Notes under the pieces: generated by a model
Database searches by the model: none
Told to the model about the DNA's origin: nothing
The model's input: the letters and a program-made list of their open reading frames with translations, nothing else
Program-made: the position numbers and the translations under genes
From: CAVWDI01 sp963753725
Lineage (GTDB): Bacteria > Chloroflexota > Anaerolineae > Anaerolineales > UBA4823
Direction of reading: 5' to 3'
Length of the DNA stretch: 64,000 bases
Assembly (NCBI GenBank): GCA_963753725.1
Contig: CAVWDI010000001.1
Coordinates: 434,001 to 498,000, forward strand
In this document: in pieces, positions 54,960 through 64,000 of the stretch
Numbering within the stretch: the first letter of the stretch is position 1
Layout: every line of letters begins with the position of its first letter

Positions 54960-55811
54960 ATGGGATACAAAACATTAATTTCTACTGAAGAACTGCAAAA
55001 AAATATTACCAATCCAGATTGGATCATCGTCGATTGCACATTTTATCTCGACGATACAGATAAGGGTCGACTTGATTATTTGACTTCTCATATCCCTGGT
55101 GCGTTGTACGCGCACCTTGATGATGACCTTTCCGGACCTGTAATACCTGGCCTTACTGGTCGTCACCCACTGCCTCGAGTTGATACTATTGCAGATACAT
55201 TTTCTAATATGGGGATAGATCAGGATGTCCAGGTGGTAATTTTTGACGCACGTGGTGGTGCTATTGCAGCTGTTCGTTTATGGTGGATGCTACACTGGTT
55301 GGGTCATGAAAACGCGGCAGTTCTCGATGGTGGTTTGAAAAAGTGGATATCCGAGGGGAGAGCACTATCATCCAGCATCGAAACTGCATCTGCGAGAGAA
55401 TTTTTACCTAAACCTCGTTCCAATTTTATTATTGGAGTAAATGAGGTTGATTTAGCTAGAAATGACCCCCTTTATTCAGTAATCGATGCACGCGCCGAGG
55501 AACGTTATGCTGGAATAATAGAGCCCATCGATCCTATCGCTGGTCATATACCAGGTGCAGTCAATTCACCTTACGAGAATTTATTATCCGAAGAAGGAAA
55601 TTTCAAACCAGTGAATGAACTTCGAAGAATATATTCCCAATTGTTGATAGATACTCCGCCGGAAAATTCTATTTTTTATTGTGGCTCAGGCGTTACTTCG
55701 ATCATGCACTTGCTGGCAATGGAACATATTGGAATAGATGGAGCCCGTTTATATGCAGGTTCTTGGAGCGAGTGGATAACTGATAAAAAACGCCCTATAG
55801 CAGCAATTTAA
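54960..55811 (+). CDS. Sulfurtransferase (two-rhodanese, 3-mercaptopyruvate type)
   Basis: This 283-residue protein has two rhodanese domains. The active loop in the second is CGSGVTS, the form typical of 3-mercaptopyruvate sulfurtransferases; thiosulfate sulfurtransferases usually have CRKGVT. Start ATG 54960 has AAAGGA 7 bases upstream; an upstream in-frame ATG at 54918 lacks a site. It is convergent with the TolB-like lipoprotein gene (overlap of 4 bases). Confidence 0.88.
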   Translation: MGYKTLISTEELQKNITNPDWIIVDCTFYLDDTDKGRLDYLTSHIPGALYAHLDDDLSGPVIPGLTGRHPLPRVDTIADTFSNMGIDQDVQVVIFDARGGAIAAVRLWWMLHWLGHENAAVLDGGLKKWISEGRALSSSIETASAREFLPKPRSNFIIGVNEVDLARNDPLYSVIDARAEERYAGIIEPIDPIAGHIPGAVNSPYENLLSEEGNFKPVNELRRIYSQLLIDTPPENSIFYCGSGVTSIMHLLAMEHIGIDGARLYAGSWSEWITDKKRPIAAI

Positions 55812-57193
55812 TTTAAAAGTGAAAAATCGTAATCTGCAGGTGGAGCTGGTATGCTATCAATCAAAGTTTGATCCCCTTCTATTGATTCGAAGAAAAGGTC
55901 GAAACTTTGATTATTTTCTCTCAGTATCAGGAAATTATTTCCGTCGACCCACACGATATCGAAAATTCCATGAGGATTGAGTGTGAAAGGTTTGGGGGTT
56001 TCATTTAAACCACCGAGTTGTCCTTCCCACGCTTCACCCTGCCTGTACACAAAACGGTTTGAATTGGGACTCCACATCATCAATTGAATAAGCGGTGCTT
56101 TGATATAAACCTTCTCTTCAGACCCATCGGATTTAGCGATATACAATTCTGAAAGATTTTTGAAGGGTTCACCAGTTTCCCGCAAAAATAATATGCGCTG
56201 CAAATCCGGAGAAAATTTCACTTCTGAGCTAATAAAAGGTTCTGCAACCACTTCGCCGATCTGATATGCTGGTGTTCCATCTATGGGCAGGTACCAGATA
56301 ATAGTGGATTCTCGTGGCTGGGCTAATGGATCAACCGGCGGAATTGCTGCCAACAAAAAACTCGAATCGGATGACCACACTGGTTGTGCATAGTAACGGT
56401 ATTCGCTGAAGGTATTAACCTGGTCATATGAAAGTACATTTAGCCTGCCGCCTCCTTCAGCAGAAACAACGCTGATATCAGTAGGTGTAGAAATCGCGAC
56501 TCGATTTCCATCAGGTGCATATACAAACTCACCTCCCTGTCCGGGCGGCAAAATGGTTTTTAATTCAAGTGAATCCGCATCGACCTGGTTAAAATCATCT
56601 AATAAAGTTAAACCGGCACCTTGGAAAACTTGCTGTGTATTAAACGCGAGAGTGTGCGATCCTGGCACCCACTCAAATTTATAAGGATTGATACCTGCAG
56701 TATTTGGATCTTGCACCCCGGCACCAATATGGTCCAAATCAGACACACTTACCAACCTGCGTTCGTTGCTTCCATCGATATTGATGGCCCATAATTCGGT
56801 GTGAAAATTATCGACCCTTTTTGTAAACACTACAACTTGCCCATCTGGAGAGATATTCATCCGATTGACCATACCGCTGTCGGTTAACTGCATGTTCGAG
56901 GAAGTATGAGTCCAAATCCAGATATCACCTTCTTTAATATATGTAACTGTTATTTTATTTAGGGGTGAATATCCCGGGATTAAGGTTTGGGTTATTTCGG
57001 CGTCTGGAATTTCGCCCAGCTCAGGCTTGATCTGCTTTGTTATCTGTGGCGTAATTTCTATTGATTGTACCTGTGTAAGCTGAGGCAAATAAGTGTCAGT
57101 AGGGATGATTGTCCCTGGATTTTCTACCAATCTGCAGGAGAGCAGTACGCTGAATAAAGCGATAAGAGGTAAGAACAGTTTAATAAGTCTCAT
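55808..57193 (-). CDS. TolB-like beta-propeller lipoprotein
   Basis: This 461-residue protein has a lipoprotein signal (LFLPLIALFSVLLSC, Cys about 20) and repeated WD40/TolB-like strands: DIWIWTHTSSN, SPDGQVVVFTKRVD, YAPDGNRVAIST, WSPNSNRFVYRQ. It likely forms an extracytoplasmic propeller for protein binding. It is the last gene of the minus-strand ABC-transporter operon, 35 bases after the preceding gene. The role is unknown. Confidence 0.75.
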   Translation of the reverse strand: MRLIKLFLPLIALFSVLLSCRLVENPGTIIPTDTYLPQLTQVQSIEITPQITKQIKPELGEIPDAEITQTLIPGYSPLNKITVTYIKEGDIWIWTHTSSNMQLTDSGMVNRMNISPDGQVVVFTKRVDNFHTELWAINIDGSNERRLVSVSDLDHIGAGVQDPNTAGINPYKFEWVPGSHTLAFNTQQVFQGAGLTLLDDFNQVDADSLELKTILPPGQGGEFVYAPDGNRVAISTPTDISVVSAEGGGRLNVLSYDQVNTFSEYRYYAQPVWSSDSSFLLAAIPPVDPLAQPRESTIIWYLPIDGTPAYQIGEVVAEPFISSEVKFSPDLQRILFLRETGEPFKNLSELYIAKSDGSEEKVYIKAPLIQLMMWSPNSNRFVYRQGEAWEGQLGGLNETPKPFTLNPHGIFDIVWVDGNNFLILRENNQSFDLFFESIEGDQTLIDSIPAPPADYDFSLLN

Positions 57194-57228
57194 TTGAAGA
57201 AGAAAACCAGATCAACGCAACTTTAATT

Positions 57229-58002
57229 TTACAAATCGACATACCGCGAATCATCCAAATCCTTGTGTAATCTTTTCTCCAAATCATAATTTTCTAAAAC
57301 TGCTCCATTTACACGCCGCAGTTCGGCTTCTTCGGCTTGGTGCAGTTCTAGATCGGGTTTCCTGTGGACTATATTCCATTTCCCGCAGTATGGACAGCGA
57401 TCATATTTTCCAACAATCAAGTTAAGTCCAAATATGTGTAGTGCAAAAGGTCGATCGCAATTTGGGCAAATTGTTCCACCAAATAACCCATACGATCTCG
57501 ATTCACCTGGCTTCAGCCTCTTCCGTTTACCGCCGAGCAGCATGGTAAACATCAATGATATCAGGGTAGCCCCCAAAATGAGTCCCAGGATGATAAATAG
57601 AATTCTTAAACCCGCTTTCATCCCTTCCTCCGCACTCACAAATTCAACAAAAACATCATCCGACCGCTGCACACGACCATCCGGATAGTAACCATCCGCA
57701 TGCAATGTATGTTCACCTAATTTATAATCGTCGGTTCTAAAACTTAATTGAAATGGAGGTTTTGTTGCCACACCTAACTGTTCTCCATCTATATAGAAAA
57801 TGACCTGCACCAAATCATTTGCTTTTGATACTCCCAGCGTGAATGTCCCTTGCATTTTGCCCGAACCCGATGAATAACCGAATTCCTTGGTCAACCTGAT
57901 AAAGAAATCCTCATCCACCTGAGCATGCACCGAAATAAAATTCAAAATTGTTAATAAAAATAGCAATACGCTTATTGTGAGAGTTCGCTTGTTAGTCATC
58001 AT
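57229..58002 (-). CDS. Exported/membrane protein with Ig-like domain and C-terminal zinc ribbon
   Basis: This protein of about 257 residues has an N-terminal signal or membrane segment (LLFLLTILNFISVHA). An Ig-like domain with VIFYIDGEQLGVATKPPF (about residues 60-110) follows, then a membrane segment (about 130-155). A cytoplasmic zinc ribbon (CPNC...CPYCGKWN, about 180-208) ends it. The start is ATG 58002 or 57999. The arrangement suggests an extracytoplasmic sensor or partner domain joined to an inner zinc domain. The function is unknown. It follows the ABC permease in the operon. Confidence 0.7.
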   Translation of the reverse strand: MMTNKRTLTISVLLFLLTILNFISVHAQVDEDFFIRLTKEFGYSSGSGKMQGTFTLGVSKANDLVQVIFYIDGEQLGVATKPPFQLSFRTDDYKLGEHTLHADGYYPDGRVQRSDDVFVEFVSAEEGMKAGLRILFIILGLILGATLISLMFTMLLGGKRKRLKPGESRSYGLFGGTICPNCDRPFALHIFGLNLIVGKYDRCPYCGKWNIVHRKPDLELHQAEEAELRRVNGAVLENYDLEKRLHKDLDDSRYVDL

Positions 58003-58059
58003 CAATCTGTGTTAATTTTTGGAACGTCATACTTCCTACTCGACCCCAATTATTTGTGT

Positions 58060-58852
58060 TCATTTCCAGCGGGTCAGGATGGTTTCCCTCTGGAATAACT
58101 GCACAGCCAGATAAACCATTCCGATATCAACGACCACCAATAAGATCGCAGCAATAAATATAATCTGCCGGTTAATCACAAACAAACCGGTCATTTGACC
58201 AATAAACAATGCGATCACAGGGACAATTACAACCATTGATATCTGTTCCGCAACTCGTGGATCATTGACGCGCGAGGAGACAATGATGCTGACACTCACA
58301 GCTAACATCGACATCAATGGTCCTACAAACAATACAGCCAAAATCCAACGCACATCCATGATTGCTCGATAAATTTGATGGTTTTCTATTAATATCCAGG
58401 CGCCCAGAGTATAAATTCCATAGGCTGCATAGGTTGCTAATATTGCGGGGATTGCGGCTGCAAATCCTTTAGCCATCAAAAGCTGAGCTGTCGTGATTGG
58501 TGTGGCGAGAAGGGGTTCCAGGGAACGAGTGGTCTTTTCTCCGACAATCGAATAGGCAGATATCGTTGCAGGGATTGCAAGCGGTAAAATCATAAACAAG
58601 ACCATGAATTGGCTGACCAGATAAACCTGCAAACAATCCCCACTATCCAGATCTGATGGACAAAACATATTGAAATTGTTCAGGGATATTACCTACAGTA
58701 TTCTGCAAACTAGCTTCTCCACGCATTGCAAACAGAATTCCCAGGGGTATAGCAATCAATATTAATGGCAAGAATGCCGTAGTAAACAAGACCATCCTGT
58801 TTTTGAATACTTCCGCCCATTCTTTCCTAATAATTGTGATTATCTTATTCAT
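58060..58852 (-). CDS. ABC-2-type transporter permease, one frameshift
   Basis: This permease of about 263 residues resembles NatB/YhaP-type exporters. The N-terminus NKIITIIRKEWAEVFKNR precedes the first membrane segment. After a large exported loop comes VGEKTTRSLEPLLATPIT and five more membrane segments. One extra base in an A4/T4 run at 58662-58665 splits the gene; the restored junction reads QYVCPSDLDSGD. It is partnered by the ATPase encoded 48 bases upstream. Confidence 0.85.
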
Positions 58853-58900
58853 CGAGTTTCTTTACATATGAAAATAGACATAATGATACCTGAAGGAAGC

Positions 58901-59809
58901 CTATCCGTCCTGCATCAATCTCAGATAGACATCCTCCAATGAATGCCTCAACTCACCTACAAATTGGATTTCCACCCCCTCTTGGACAAGTGCCCGGACG
59001 ATCTGCGGATTTCGAGATTCCGGATCGTCCACTGTAACCAGCAATTTATTTTCGAAAACTTCAACACCTTGAACAAAACCAAATTTACGAATTATTGAAG
59101 GGATGTTCTCCTGGATTCGGGCTAGATGGAAGACCACTTGTCTACCAAATAAACTTTGGCGTAGTTTCTCGGGGGTTTCCAGCACCAGCAAACGGGTTTT
59201 AACGACTCCGATCAGGTCGCAAAGCCGGTCGGCCTCGTTAAGATTATGCGTACAAATAAAAATCGTGCGTCCTTGTTTACGGAGTTCGCCAATAAAATCT
59301 CGTACGGTTTTCGCGCTCTCAGGATCCAACGCCGCCGTAGGCTCATCTAAAAATAACACCTGCGGTTCGTGTAATAGCGCACGTGCGATTGCGAGTTTCT
59401 GTTTCATACCCTTTGAAAAAGTGCCTACCAGATCGAATCGCCTCTCCCACAATCCCAATAGACGCAAGTATTTTTCAACCTGGCCCTTTGGATTTTTTAC
59501 TTCATACAAATTAGCGAAAATCTCCAAATTGTATTCAGCGCTCAGGTTATCATATAACCCGGGAGATTCAGTTAATATACCAACTGAGCGTCGGATATCC
59601 TGATCATCCTTTTGGATCTCGTAATTATTTATATATGCGGTACCACTTGTGGGACCAATCAGACTGGAGAGCATCCGGACAGTCGTCGTTTTTCCAGCCC
59701 CATTCGGACCTAAGAACCCGAAGACCTCTCCTTCTTTAACCTCAAACGAAAGCCGATCGACAGCAATATTAGAATTAAAATGCTTAGTTAAATTCTCTAA
59801 CAATAACAT
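58901..59809 (-). CDS. ABC transporter ATP-binding protein
   Basis: This 302-residue ATPase has Walker A GPNGAGKTTTVRML, signature FSKGMKQKLAIARAL, Walker B VLFLDEPTAALDP and the switch His in FICTHNLNEAD. The C-terminal about 80 residues form the extension typical of NatA/DrrA-like exporters. Its substrate is unknown (ion, lipid or peptide). It begins 2 bases after the YhfC-like gene. Confidence 0.92.
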   Translation of the reverse strand: MLLLENLTKHFNSNIAVDRLSFEVKEGEVFGFLGPNGAGKTTTVRMLSSLIGPTSGTAYINNYEIQKDDQDIRRSVGILTESPGLYDNLSAEYNLEIFANLYEVKNPKGQVEKYLRLLGLWERRFDLVGTFSKGMKQKLAIARALLHEPQVLFLDEPTAALDPESAKTVRDFIGELRKQGRTIFICTHNLNEADRLCDLIGVVKTRLLVLETPEKLRQSLFGRQVVFHLARIQENIPSIIRKFGFVQGVEVFENKLLVTVDDPESRNPQIVRALVQEGVEIQFVGELRHSLEDVYLRLMQDG

Positions 59810-59811
59810 TT

Positions 59812-60700
59812 TTAATCAGTAATATTTTCTATGTACCGAGTCCCTTCTATATGTTCATACGTAACTTGTACACTTTTTTGTAGATCATGATGAATTCCAC
59901 CTTGTGTAGTTGAAGGGAGAGAAGCATTTTGGTCAACTCTCGAATCACGCAATAAATAGATAATAACAAAACTGGCCAGACATACAACTCCCATCCACAC
60001 TTCTGCGGCATATGGATTAACCTCCATCACTAAATAGACCGCACCTGTATTTGCGATTGTATGCCATAGTAACGCCATCCACAACCATCTGCTTTGTCCA
60101 CGAATGAATACTTGAAGGACCAGGAGCGCCGCAGATATGTGGAAAACGATTGTGAATGAACGTTCCAATACACCCAGCAACGTGTCATACCATGGGGATG
60201 ACCAATATATCGCTAGCTGCTGTTCTAATATTGGAATCTGGTCTATAGGAATCAGTGATTTTAAAATCACCAAACCTGAACACGACCATCTGTATAAAGA
60301 TCACAAGGACATACACTCCGATTAGTATTGATTCAATACCCCCACGTCCTGCTCCAACAATGATCCCTTGTTTCCATGATCGAGCATCTTTTGCCCACCA
60401 CCTGTAAACTGCGTACAAGGTGATTTCCTCCCACAATCCGGCGCTCAACCCTAATACAAGGGCATTAAACAACGACCGCCAAGTTTCAGGCGGAGCAGAT
60501 AATTGTCCACGTTGAAATAATTGATCGAGCAAATAGTTGAATGGAATGTGCCCAATTTGTGAAAGTATGAACGCTGCCCCACCGATCCACCACAGCCGCC
60601 AACCTAATTTAAAGCGTCTTGTTAAATAAATACCCAGTCCGATGGGGATCAGAATCATCAGAAGACCGTTCAGGAAACGAGTTATTATTGTGATGTCCAT
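59812..60700 (-). CDS. YhfC-family intramembrane glutamic-type protease, one frameshift
   Basis: This membrane protein of about 295 residues has around eight hydrophobic segments. The motif AGLWEEITLYAVYR (EE pair), GRGGIESILIGVYV and LERSFTIVFHISAALLV match the YhfC/CPBP-related putative membrane peptidases. The frame breaks at about 60258-60268 (A/T run), where the restored reading continues SLIPIDQIPILEQQL. It is the first gene of the operon with the ABC exporter. It may process or regulate the exported substrate; this is inference. Confidence 0.75.
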
Positions 60701-60857
60701 AGTTTTACAATATCTTTTTGTTCAGCTAGTTTATAAGGATGACTATCCCCGTTTATGCAGATATAACCGTGGTTGTAATAGATTACAAGTATACACGCTG
60801 TACAAACACTATGACCAGATATATTATAGGGATAATAAAACCAAAACCTGTAGAAAA

Positions 60858-60888
60858 TTGTTAGTACTAAGGTACTATCTGGTATAAT
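60858..60888 (+). promoter_or_regulatory. pdhA promoter with overlapping inverted repeat
   Basis: An extended -10 (TGGTATAAT, hexamer 60883-60888) is preceded by a weak -35 TTGTTA (60858-60863, 19-base spacer). A perfect 6-bp inverted repeat TAGTAC-TAAG-GTACTA (60862-60877) lies in the spacer, where a repressor would block polymerase. Confidence 0.55.
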
Positions 60889-60920
60889 TTTTTAGCATTT
60901 ATATTAATCACTTTCAATAA

Positions 60921-60969
60921 AATAACGCCGGGATAATCCCGGTGTTATTTGTGTATTCCCTTTCAGGGA
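60921..60969 (+). promoter_or_regulatory. pdhA leader: stable stem-loop and Shine-Dalgarno hairpin
   Basis: A 12-bp stem (60921-60932 with 60938-60949, one G-T pair, 5-base loop) is followed by a small hairpin TCCCT-TTC-AGGGA (60957-60969). The second hairpin covers the ribosome site AGGGAGG. No T-run follows, so this is not a terminator; mRNA stabilisation or translational control is possible. Confidence 0.5.
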
Positions 60970-60980
60970 GGTTTTAAAAT

Positions 60981-61950
60981 ATGGATAAACAAGAGTACCT
61001 AGATTTATATTATGAGATGGTGCTGATCCGCATCGTAGAAGAACGAGCAGCCCAACTCTACCAGCAAGGCAAAATTGGAGGTTTCCTGCATCTTTACATT
61101 GGGCAAGAAGCAGTAAGCACCGGGATAATCTCGGTTCGCAAACCACAAGACCGGGTGATCACCGCTTATCGTGATCACGGTGTTGCTATTAATTGCGGTA
61201 TTTCTGCTGATAAAGTTTTAGCTGAACTACTTGGAAAGTCAACCGGGACTTCTAAAGGAAAAGGCGGATCGATGCACATGGCTGATGTCGACAAAAACTT
61301 TTGGGGCGGACATGCTATCGTCGGTGCACATTTACCAATTGCTGCCGGTATTGGCGCTCGGTGATCAATATCAAGAAACCGATGGAGTCACTATTTGTAT
61401 GTTTGGAGACGGCGCCACGAATATCGGTTACTTTCATGAAGCCTTGAACCTTTCAAAAGTGTGGGATTTGCCTGTGCTTTGGGTTTGTGAGAACAACCAG
61501 TACGGAATGGGTACTTCTGTAGAACGAGCATCAGCAGTCTCTGAAATCCGTCAAAAAGCAGAAGGGTATGGAATACCGAACGACCGGGTGGATGGAATGG
61601 ATGTATTGGTTGTGCGTGATACCGCTTCGAAAGTAATGGAAAAAATTCGCGGCGGTGATGGCCCGTATTTCCTGGAAGTAATCACCTACCGCTATCGTGG
61701 ACATTCAATGGGTGATCCAGAACGATATCGCCAATCCGATGAAGTAAAAAAATGGCAGGAAAATGATCCGATCGGTATCTTACAAAAATCGATCCTTTCA
61801 GAAAAAATCGCAAGCCCGGAAGAATTAGAAGCAATCGATAATCGTGTGGAGGAGGAAGTTCAGACTGCTGTGCAATTTGCTGAAAGCAGCCCAGATCCAG
61901 AACTATCCGAACTATTTGAAGATGTCTACGTTGGAGAATACAGTGATTAA
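60981..61950 (+). CDS. pdhA: Pyruvate dehydrogenase E1 component alpha subunit, one frameshift
   Basis: This protein of about 322 residues decarboxylates pyruvate with thiamine diphosphate. GGFLHLYIGQEA, STGTSKGKGGSMHMAD and the ThDP motif GDGATNIGYFHEALN are intact, and ITYRYRGHSMGDPERYR is the phosphorylation-loop region. One extra G near 61353 (GGTATTG(G)CGCTC) splits the gene; the restored reading is AAGIALGDQYQETDG. The ribosome site GGGAGG is 10 bases upstream. It is the first gene of the pdh operon. Confidence 0.92.
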
Positions 61951-62038
61951 TCTCCAATATTTACTCTTATTCGATCTTTAAAGTCAATTCATCATCTGTA
62001 TACTAACAAGCTAAGAAGGTTCGTTTAGGAAATATTCA

Positions 62039-63010
62039 ATGGCAAAAATTACAATGCGCGAAGCAATCTCTCAAGCACTTTGGGAAGAGATGGAGAGAGA
62101 TCCAAATGTTTTTATCATGGGGGAAGAAGTCGGTGTGTGGGGTGGAACCTACGCGGTTACGAAAGGGTTCTACGATCATTTTGGACCGAAACGAGTGAAA
62201 GATACTCCAATTGCAGAGGCGGCTATCATTGGTTCGGCTATTGGCGCAGCGCTCACAGGTTTACGACCAGTTGCTGAACTTATGACGATTAATTTCGCCT
62301 TTTCTGCAATGGAACACATCGTTAACGAAGCCGCAAAATTGAGATATATGTTCGGCGGTCAATTTACAATCCCATTAGTTATCCGCACTGTCGGTGGAGG
62401 AGGAAGACAACTAGGGGCAACTCACTCCCAAACCCCGGATGCAATCTTCGCTCACTTTCCTGGCTTAAAAGTCGTCGCACCTGGTACACCAGAGGATGCC
62501 AAAGGTATGCTGAAAAATGCCATCCGGTCCGATGACCCTGTATTATTTATCGAACACGCGACGCTTTATCAGGTTCGCAGTGAAGTACCGGAAGGTGAAA
62601 TTCTGGTTCCTTTAGGGACATCAAAAATTCATCGCCCCGGCACTGATGTAACAATCGTTACCTACAGTAAAATGCTTGAAGTTTCATCCAAAGCAGCTGA
62701 TCGGCTTGCAAAAGAAGGGATTGAAGTAGAGATCATCGATCTGCGTTCATTGCGTCCTCTCGATATGGAGCCCGTAATTGAATCTTTCATGAAGACCAAC
62801 CGTGCTGTTGTGGTTGAAGAAGGATGGCGTTCGTATGGTGTAGGATCTGAAGTTGTATCACGGATTTATGAAGAAGCCTTCGATTATGTTGATGCGCCTA
62901 TCCTCCGTGTTGCCCAGAAAGAAGTTCCTTTACCTTACAATCAAACTCTCGAACAATCTGCACTTCCTCAAGTGGATGATGTTATCAATGCTGTCAAGGA
63001 GGTCATGTAA
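62039..63010 (+). CDS. pdhB: Pyruvate dehydrogenase E1 component beta subunit
   Basis: This 323-residue protein starts AKITMREAISQALWEEMERD. It has FIMGEEVGVWGGTYAVTKG, the ThDP-contact region TPIAEAAIIGSAIGAA and the C-terminal domain with VVVEEGWRSYGVGSEV. It forms the alpha2-beta2 E1 with the gene upstream. Its stop overlaps the start of the E2 gene (TAATG). Confidence 0.95.
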   Translation: MAKITMREAISQALWEEMERDPNVFIMGEEVGVWGGTYAVTKGFYDHFGPKRVKDTPIAEAAIIGSAIGAALTGLRPVAELMTINFAFSAMEHIVNEAAKLRYMFGGQFTIPLVIRTVGGGGRQLGATHSQTPDAIFAHFPGLKVVAPGTPEDAKGMLKNAIRSDDPVLFIEHATLYQVRSEVPEGEILVPLGTSKIHRPGTDVTIVTYSKMLEVSSKAADRLAKEGIEVEIIDLRSLRPLDMEPVIESFMKTNRAVVVEEGWRSYGVGSEVVSRIYEEAFDYVDAPILRVAQKEVPLPYNQTLEQSALPQVDDVINAVKEVM

Positions 63011-64000
63011 TGGCAGAACTAATCAACATGCCTAAGTTAGGATTTGACATGGCTGAAGGCACACTGGTGCGTTGGGTTATACTCGAAGGTGAAAGCGTCT
63101 CCAAAGGTGCGATTTTAGCTGAGATCGAAACGGATAAGGCTACAGTTGAAGTCGAATCTCACCATGAAGGGATTATGTTCCAACATTTAGTACCCGTTGG
63201 ACAAATTGTTCCAATAAACACACCCATTGCTGTGATCGCAGGTCCAGATGAAGAAGTTGATGTAAATGGTTTGTTAGGCAGCGCAGTCACAGAAGTTGAA
63301 ACACCAGCTCCAACTGAAGTCGAAACGGAAATCAAAACCCAAGAAATTAAAGGTAAAGAGAGCGTTGTTGAAATAAAACAAGATAAACGTCTACCTGGAG
63401 ACGTAAAAGCCTCACCGATCGCTCGACGAATCGCACAAGAAATGGGGATCAATTTACAGGCTGTAAGTGGCACAGGCGCCGGCGGTCGGATATCCAAAAA
63501 AGATATAGAAATATACTTATCAACCCCTGCCGATAAAGCTAAATTGGAGCAGGAAGCACCAGCTGATAAAACGGTCGAATTACCACCCTTATCTATCACA
63601 CCAGTTGTCTCTGTAGCACCAAAACCTTCACAGACAATCCCACTGAACCGTCTTAGAGCAGCGATTGGCAAACGCATGACGGAAGCAAAACAACAAGCTC
63701 CCCATTTTTATGTGACCCACGAATATAAATTTGAAGCGCTTGTCGAACTGAGGAAACAATATAACGCCCTGCTACCAAAAGAAGAAAAAGTTTCTATTAA
63801 TGATTTTATCGTCAAAGCAGCAGCGCTCACACTGCTTCAATTTCCGAATCTAAATGCTTCGTTGGATGGCGACCAGGTAGTCCATCATGGTCATATTAAT
63901 ATTGGTGTCGCTGTAGCAGTAGAAGGGGGTCTTCTTACAATCGTTAGTCACGATGCTGATATTAAACCCATCCATCAAATTGCACAGGAAACTCGAAGCA
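63010..64000 (+). CDS. pdhC: Dihydrolipoamide acetyltransferase E2 of pyruvate dehydrogenase, 3'-partial
   Basis: The gene runs off the window; 330 codons are visible. The protein begins with a lipoyl domain (residues 1-75) carrying the lipoylation site ETDKATVEV. A Pro/Glu-rich linker and a peripheral subunit-binding domain (about 135-170, ASPIARRIAQEMGI and GTGAGGRI) follow, then the catalytic acyltransferase domain begins (about residue 215, PLNRLRAAIGKRM). The active-site His near the C-terminus lies beyond the edge. It starts within the pdhB stop codon. Confidence 0.94.
   Translation, partial: MAELINMPKLGFDMAEGTLVRWVILEGESVSKGAILAEIETDKATVEVESHHEGIMFQHLVPVGQIVPINTPIAVIAGPDEEVDVNGLLGSAVTEVETPAPTEVETEIKTQEIKGKESVVEIKQDKRLPGDVKASPIARRIAQEMGINLQAVSGTGAGGRISKKDIEIYLSTPADKAKLEQEAPADKTVELPPLSITPVVSVAPKPSQTIPLNRLRAAIGKRMTEAKQQAPHFYVTHEYKFEALVELRKQYNALLPKEEKVSINDFIVKAAALTLLQFPNLNASLDGDQVVHHGHINIGVAVAVEGGLLTIVSHDADIKPIHQIAQETRS

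Larger units (their letters stand above)
60701..60980. other. Divergent intergenic region and pdh leader
   Basis: This 280-base region lies between the YhfC gene and pdhA. It holds an extended -10 promoter, an inverted repeat and two hairpins close to the pdhA start (see separate entries). The first 150 bases show nothing specific. Confidence 0.6.

Overview
The window reads as a chromosomal segment of a bacterium from the phylum Chloroflexota, most likely near the class Anaerolineae. This placement is inferred from gene content and not tested by phylogeny. The clues are a giant DUF11-repeat surface protein next to a gingipain-type (C25) protease, exported proteins ending in short 'LP-x-(I/V)' tails, an A2-type haem-copper oxidase cluster with fused ctaA-ctaB, an ADP-forming acetate-CoA ligase, pyruvate phosphate dikinase and a luciferase-like oxidoreductase. 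No phage, plasmid, IS element or CRISPR array was seen.

Layout. Positions 1-13,513 hold two large exported-protein genes in one transcription direction. The first is a 5'-truncated protein of about 27 DUF11 domains, arranged as higher-order blocks of seven. The second is a C25 cysteine peptidase. Both are broken by dozens of frame changes. Positions 13,600-19,840 hold a tRNA-Pro(GGG), an M23 lipoprotein, an MFS transporter, a dual-specificity phosphatase, an M48 protease, a PspC protein, an O-methyltransferase and a nitroreductase. Positions 19,835-25,797 (minus strand) form a probable operon: fructose-1,6-bisphosphatase, LLM oxidoreductase, lipoprotein, ADP-forming acetate-CoA ligase, DRTGG/phosphotransacetylase-like protein and nitroreductase.

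Positions 26,133-34,029 (plus strand) are a complete oxidase biogenesis and structure cluster: a receiver-like domain running in frame into coxB, then coxA, coxD, coxC, sco, a cupredoxin-like membrane protein, surf1 and a ctaA-ctaB fusion. Next come an L,D-transpeptidase, a tiny C2HC zinc-finger protein and ppdK. A strong promoter with a structured leader precedes rplU-rpmA, followed by an L31 protein that carries an RNA polymerase alpha-CTD-like C-terminal domain. Then follow thymidine kinase, a phosphoribosyltransferase, a CCA-adding-type nucleotidyltransferase, a two-component system, an acetyltransferase, a DsbA-like protein and a PduO adenosyltransferase. Positions 48,048-54,780 (minus) carry alpha-glucan metabolism (a GH13 protein, glycogen synthase, 4-alpha-glucanotransferase). 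Positions 55,808-60,700 (minus) carry an ABC exporter with a YhfC-type membrane protein and two exported or membrane proteins. From 60,981 a pyruvate dehydrogenase operon (E1 alpha, E1 beta, E2) runs off the right edge.

How it fits together: pyruvate is handled by PDH (to acetyl-CoA), PPDK (to PEP) and FBPase (gluconeogenesis); acetyl-CoA can be converted to acetate with ATP gain by the ADP-forming ligase; glycogen is built and remodelled by the glucan genes; electrons go to O2 through the oxidase cluster.

A caution on sequence quality: at least eight conserved genes outside the first 13.5 kb (for example pdhA, glgA, coxB and the CCA-adding enzyme) are split by one-base indels, often in short homopolymers. 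This looks like draft-sequence error. The much denser breakage in 1-13.5 kb may be error, repeat misassembly or true gene decay.
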